Shown here one piece after another: positions 58,958 through 64,000 of a stretch of DNA of 64,000 nt. Numbering within the stretch: the first letter of the stretch is position 1; each line of letters starts with the position of its first letter. Under the pieces are notes generated by a model, which made no database searches, had not been told where the DNA came from, and saw nothing but the letters and a program-made list of their open reading frames with translations. Source of the stretch: Cryptomeria japonica (Eukaryota; Streptophyta; Pinopsida; Cupressales; Cupressaceae); contig NC_081409.1 of assembly GCF_030272615.1 (NCBI RefSeq), positions 205,339,364-205,403,363 on the forward strand, given 5' to 3'. A program made the position numbers and the translations under genes.

Positions 58958-59723
58958 TGTAGACACCTAAAATTGTCATGTCTAATTAAATAAATATTAT
59001 TTAAGCCTAATTCCTCTATTAATTAAATAAATCTTTATTTATTTAATTAATTCATTTATCCTCTTCTAGCCTTATTTCTCATTTAAATAAATACATTTAT
59101 TTATTTAAATTATCCTTTTCCTAAATTAAATAAATATCTTATTTATTTAATTGATCCCACTTCTTCTATTAATTAAATAAATCTTTATTTATTTAATTAA
59201 TTCATTAACCTTTTCTACCCATGACACATGTCATTCATCTCTTAATTCATACACTACCTACCCCTTTCATTATTTTATTATTTCTTTTACCTACCCTCTA
59301 ATCATAGCCGACCTCCTTTTACACCTCTCAATCTTATCCCTCCATTTCATATAGTGTCTTCTATATAAGGAGATGCTTCCTTCATTATCAAACCCTAATG
59401 AATCGTCTTAATGAACTACTTGATCAATTGACTACACTATGATCCTACTTGCAACCACATTCCGTTCTTTGTTGAGCTCTTGTGCACATAAAATCTGAGA
59501 GCAAATATATCAAGCAAGATAAATGGAGATAGGAAGAATGGAGATCAAAACCCTATTGGACATGTGATGGTATGAGCTTTGTGATTTTATTTGATTTGCA
59601 TTGTCTTAGGTAATCTTCATATGTTATGGTGGATCTTTGTTGTTGTTAGGCTAGGGTTTTTGTGGTTGAATTCATTTAGCCTTTCAATATCGTTATTATT
59701 GTTATCCATTTTCACCATATACA
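58958..59723 (+). repeat. gypsy 5' LTR
   Basis: 766 bp, TGTAGACACC...CATATACA. The first third has four AT palindromes built on TTAATTAAATAAA/TTTATTTAATTAA (58985-59210). TATATAAGG at 59362-59370 is a probable TATA box. Partner LTR lies outside the window. Confidence 0.88.
59362..59370 (+). promoter_or_regulatory. Probable TATA box of the gypsy LTR
   Basis: TATATAAGG, about 360 bp before the LTR end, preceded by a CT-rich stretch. Placement fits an LTR U3/R boundary. Based on sequence only. Confidence 0.45.
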
Positions 59724-59726
59724 TTT

Positions 59727-59744
59727 TGGCACACCCGGTGGGAC
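59727..59744 (+). other. gypsy primer-binding site
   Basis: TGGCACACCCGGTGGGAC, three bases after the LTR end, beginning with TGG as required to pair with a tRNA CCA end. I do not assign the tRNA. Confidence 0.8.
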
Positions 59745-61961
59745 TCTTGTCCCTTCTGCATTTAACATCCTTGTTCCAGATTTTGTGTTTTGAAGTTGCA
59801 GATCTGACGTTTTCAACAACATTTTGATATTCCAGCGTCTGCGCACTTTCGGATCGCGTTTTTGATTTTCTGGCGCGTCTGCGACATCTGGAATCGCGTC
59901 TGTGTTATTGGCAATATTTTATTTTGTAGGTTCCAAGAATCACGTTTGTGTTATTAAGTCGCGTTTGCGGTGCTTTTAGTCGCGTCTGTGTCCAAAGGTC
60001 GTGTCTGAGTTCTGGAGCCGCGTTTGTGTCTCACAGAACCGCGTCTGCGTCAGGAAGTCGCATCTGTGTTGAGGGTAATCGCGTCTGTGTTCACCGGTTT
60101 CAAATTTTGGGTTTATTGATTTAGTTTTGGGTTTTGCATTTAAAGTTTCAGATCCAGTTTATTTGGAGCTAACATTTTCAAATCTAGCTAACGAAATTGG
60201 TCCAGCTTGTCTTGAAAGCAAAATCGTTTGGTTGAAGGCCCCTATTTTCACAAAGTCTTTTGGATTTAAAATTTACCTAACTTGTGTGCTTGCAGGAAGG
60301 GGTGATTATTTGAAACAATCCAAACTACTAACAACTCTTTGTTGCAGGTCCTTGGCAAGGGTTTTTGGTTTTTTATTGTGTGCCTTGTTTTCATAGACTA
60401 GCAAACACTTCAATTGGTGCACTAAAATTGAATCATTGTCTTTTGTGTCTTGAGCAATAGGCTTTTTTTGTTTAATCTATAGAGGGCCTGTCTTCCCGTG
60501 TGGTCATTAGGACTACTAGTGAGAAGAGAACGACCCAAGTGGTAGCGAGGAAAACCCACCTCTTCCAAACCACTATAAACAATTGTATTCATGGTGAAAA
60601 CTATGAATAACGTGTGCTGATTAGTTCATACCAACACTATGTCTCCCCATAAACCCGTTTGATCAAATTTATTTGATGAGTTGTAGGGCGTAACCCATAC
60701 CGGCTGGGAGCCTTCTGTATTTACAGAGCTGAAAGTGCCGTATGTATGGCCACACGAGCGAATGCCCTTACTAGAACCTTTTTGTTTTAGAAGCCCAAAT
60801 CCTTCTAGTTGTTGGGGCAGGAGGTCGGACCTCTGGTAGTGGCCCACACACATACGGTTCTTAGTAGAGATACAAAGTTCACCACGGGGAGTTTTTGTGG
60901 GGACTGATGCTTGGCTGACCCGAGAAGTGAGTGCCGAGGGTGGAGCCAGTGAGGTCAAGCATCTAAGTATCCGCTCTGAATAGCGTAGCCTCGGGGGTAA
61001 AACCCCATGTAGGATCAACAACTATTGTCTTGGCCAACCATAAGAATTGTGCTTGACTTATTTTAAACATTCAAACATTCAAGACCAAACAGCAAAACAT
61101 TGTATCTTTTCTATCTTCAAGTGTATGCAAAACATTTTTACATCAAACAACACATTTTTTTGGAGTCACTTGGAGTCTAGACACTTGCAAACATTAGGTC
61201 TTCAATAACACTGTGTCCTCTTGTCACAAAAAACAATCAGACAGTCAGATTTGGTTACAACAAAACGACTTCACAGATTGGAAAAGATTGCACAAATTTT
61301 GTAGAAATGCGTCTGTGTCTGACATAATAGCATCTGTGTTGTATAACCACGTCTGTGAAGGGCAGAAATGCGTCTGTGTTTACAGAATCAACATTACACT
61401 TTGCAAAAAATCTCAGAAGCACGTCTATGTTAGGAAACTGCGTCTGTGAAGTATACAGGCGCGTCTGTGTTTAGAATTGAAACATTGTTACAGTCCAGCA
61501 AACAAACACAGTCAGTTTCAGAATTCTTGAGCTTCCTAGGTCATTTCTCTAGGGTTTCATTTAGCATTCAACCTATCTTTGGGTCTCACAAAGTCCATCA
61601 TTGCTTCACATCTCACTTTACATTCACAATTGTCTAAACTTGAATCAAAAGGTCACTTGTTTGTCCTCACTATACTTTGTCAACACACTACATACAACAA
61701 CACTTTGCTAAGTGGTCCCTCATCAAGGTTTCTTACCTTTGGGTCTCATTTGGTCTTACTTAGAGTCAAGGTCAACTTACCTCATCAAGAGAAACTATCC
61801 TCTCTTTGGAAGTCACACCTACTCTACTACATACATACTTGGTCTTACACTTTGGACATTGCAAGTACACCTCAGATTCATTTACATTCCATTCAACTCT
61901 TGGTCTTCCATACTTTTTCCATTTTCATCTAGTCTCACACATCTTGGTCAATACCTAGTTC
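59745..61961 (+). other. gypsy untranslated leader with CGCGTCTGTGTT motif array and GC-rich structured block
   Basis: 2.2 kb without a convincing gene. About 12 copies of the word CGCGTCTGTGTT (variants with T/A changes) lie at 59833-60095 and about seven more at 61307-61472, many ~20 bp apart. Between them, 60480-61020 is GC-richer and hairpin-prone (e.g. CGGGGGTAAAACCCC at about 60991-61006). Several short open frames on both strands are unconvincing. Confidence 0.7.
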
Positions 61962-64000
61962 ATGGTTGAAACCCGTCTTCAAAAATCTAGGAGAGAAACT
62001 AAAGAGGCTCAAGAGTCCGCAAACATGAGTGTCTATGAGTATGACAATGATGTCTTTTTCAATACTGATCATAACACATTACCTGACATGGATGTCTATA
62101 GAAACATTGCAAATGTTGAGAACACGGACACTACAAACAACAATGATACACACAATGACAATATGGACAACTTTTTCGTACATTCAGTAGATGTGGAAGA
62201 ATCCATTATGAATCCCTATTTCAATCGATTGGTTGAGGAAATAATGAGAAGGGATAGACAATACTTCTTACAAATGATGGCACAAAGTGGAGCCAAGATA
62301 CCTCATGATTTTGACATGTCCCAAATAATGGAAAATCGACCTTTGCAACAACCTCACTCCAACATGGATCAAAGGAGGCCTAATAGTGGAGGAAATAGAG
62401 GACCATATATGGTACCTGAATCACCATCATCTTTGCTTCAAACACCTAAGGTCCCACATACACATGGTCAAGCATATGATACTCACCTTCGCAGACCTTT
62501 ATGGAAGTCTTATGCAGAAAGATATGCTCAATCACATACCCATGCTAGGGATCAACCACCAAAGCAATTGGATATTCAAAGATATGCTCAAAATTTGGAC
62601 ACAAGGAAACCCCGTGTCAAATTTGGGGGCAACACATTAGAACATGACATGCCTGTAGAGTATGGTATACATGGACAAAATAGATATGGCGTCCCTCAAC
62701 ATGAATCTATACCAAGTGGTCCATATACGCAGCATCACTATAGACCTCCTCCATATGAACATGTGTATGATCAATATCATCCATATATGCAACATGCTCC
62801 TCCTCCAATTGGTGCCTCAAGCATGGGGTATGCTCCAAGAAGTAGATCTCCACCTAAGAGCAATTTAGAGCAACAAATCAGGGACTTACAAAAGAAAATG
62901 GAGGACATAAATACACCAAAGCCAAGATACACAATGAGAGACATATGTCCCTATCCATTTGACAAAAGCATTCCAATGCCTCCATTTCCTACACATTTTG
63001 TGACGCCTAAGTTTGATAAGTATAGAGGAAAAGGGGATCCTAAGGCACACATAAGATAGTTTTTCATAGCTTGCATTGAGGTAGCAGCAGAAGAGACATA
63101 TTTGAAGAGATTATTCCCACAGAGCTTAGGTGATCAAGCTATGGAATGGTTCTCCCAACTTCCACCTGGTATTAAGTCATGGGGTGACTTAGCAGAGGCA
63201 TTTATTCAACATTTCTCCTACAATATAGATACAGACATATCAGTCACTACTTTGTGCAACACCAAGCAAAAAGAGGGAGAGTCTTTTGCATCATTCTTAC
63301 AAAGATGGAGAAATCTAGCTAGCAGATGCTCTTGTGAAATTCCACAAAAACAAATGGTAGAAATGTTCACCCCGAATGTTAACAAAGACATTGGCTATGA
63401 TCTAAGGAAAGCTTGTTTGTCCACCTTCAAGGACGTTATTGAAAAAGGCTTAGCAACAGAAAAATTCCTAATTGAACAAGGAGTCATTAAGATATTCAAG
63501 GAAAACAAAGATGACTTTAAGGGAAAAGACAAGCCGAGATTTTGGAATAGAAACAAGAGCACAGTCAATGATGGTGTTGTTGATGCCAACACAGTGCAAC
63601 CCAAATTCATCTTTTCGGGATCAAGTTCTACAAACAATCAAGTGAATACTCAAACAACTTCCAGATCATGAAGGAAGTACACTCCATTGGGAGAACCACT
63701 TGAATCAGTCTTCAAAAAGCTAGTGGCAAACAAAGTAATCATAGTTCCAGATTTTCCTCCATATGAACCAAAGGTTAAACCAAATTGGTGGAATGATGAT
63801 GAGTATTGTGAATTTCATAAGAGCAAGGGTCATAAGACAGGAAATTGCCATCAACTGAAGAACATCATACAAGATCTCATTGATAGAGGTGACATTGAGA
63901 TTGAGGGACATTCATCCAATCAAGAACATGAGATGTTTAAAGAACCATTCCCAAAACATGACAAGGGAAAAGCTAAAGCCACAGAGGATCAAACCAATTA
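61962..64000 (+). pseudogene. gag: gypsy gag (capsid), with two in-frame stops, continuing past the window
   Basis: One frame from MVETRLQKSRRETKEAQ (61962) to the window edge, broken only by TAG at 63057-63059 and TGA at 63669-63671. N-terminal ~320 residues are Asn/His/Pro/Tyr-rich and disordered-looking, with a coiled stretch (LEQQIRDLQKKMEDI). The capsid domain (62970-63480) matches Retrotrans_gag: FDKYRGKGDPKAH, then QSLGDQAMEWFSQLPPGI, WGDLAEAFIQHF, ESFASFLQRWRNLA. Near 63807-63848 CEFHKSKGHKTGNC is a Cys/His knuckle variant common in plant gypsy gag. The TGA lies in Arg-Ser-stop-Arg-Lys, consistent with a CGA to TGA change. Protease and polymerase would lie beyond the edge. Confidence 0.92.

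Larger units (their letters stand above)
58958..64000 (+). mobile_element. Ty3/gypsy retrotransposon, 5' part (runs off right edge)
   Basis: Plus strand: 5' LTR 58958-59723, primer site 59727-59744, 2.2-kb leader, gag from 61962. Inserted into the copia-4 ORF, with left flank GTTTC (58953-58957). Confidence 0.92.

Noticed and set aside
60626-61021. 131-codon minus-strand ORF in the gypsy leader
   Set aside because: Antisense to the element, no recognisable motif, and it coincides with the GC-rich block where stops are rarer.
1-64000. Ordinary host protein-coding gene
   Set aside because: Every ORF with recognisable content traces to a retroelement, the two-gene transposon or a repeat.

Overview
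The window reads as repeat-packed intergenic DNA of a large plant genome. A conifer or other gymnosperm is my guess, based on the density of nested Ty1/copia and Ty3/gypsy elements, LTRs of 0.7-2.3 kb and the absence of any ordinary host gene. That assignment is inference. I see no rRNA, tRNA, CRISPR or bacterial-type feature. Almost every base belongs to a mobile element or to repeats inside one.

Layout. 1-4034: left-truncated Ty1/copia element on the minus strand (copia-1). 4035-5420: short palindromic satellite, then a purine tract that switches to a pyrimidine tract. About 5425-15525: copy L of an unclassified DNA transposon with two convergent multi-exon genes, A (plus strand) and B (minus strand), separated by eight tandem units of a 359-bp satellite. 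15526-32296: mosaic of gypsy-like remnants: an LTR end with a motif-array leader, a minus-strand gag-protease pseudogene, a complete non-coding LTR element at 19559-25200 (target duplication AAATT), two diverged copies of a coiled-coil ORF, an array of at least 15 imperfect palindromes at 27663-28885, and a solo copia LTR at 30043-31395. 32297-56677: copy R of the same DNA transposon, inverted relative to copy L. It is split by copia-2 (32324-46669, target duplication GACAC), which itself carries copia-3 (33632-41251). The last exon of gene A in copy R is split by a solo LTR (52005-54258). 56678 onward: copia-4, its LTR followed by an unusual coiled-coil ORF, is interrupted at 58958 by a plus-strand gypsy element (LTR, primer site, 2.2-kb leader with a motif array, gag) that runs off the right edge.

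Order of events from the nesting: DNA transposon copies first; then copia-2, the solo LTR and copia-4 into or next to copy R; copia-3 inside copia-2; gypsy inside copia-4. All retroelement coding regions carry stops or frameshifts.

The most interesting system is the two-gene DNA transposon. Protein A has an RNase H/DDE-like signature (IDFAENY ... SDNCTTQFKN ... GHGKGEHDG) of a kind I associate with uncharacterised proteins rather than with a standard plant superfamily (hAT, MULE, CACTA, PIF/Harbinger). Protein B is a roughly ten-exon Cys-rich, Lys/Arg-rich partner whose splice sites are mostly conserved between the two copies. Second most interesting are the covarying palindrome array and the ~20-bp-period motif arrays in gypsy leaders.
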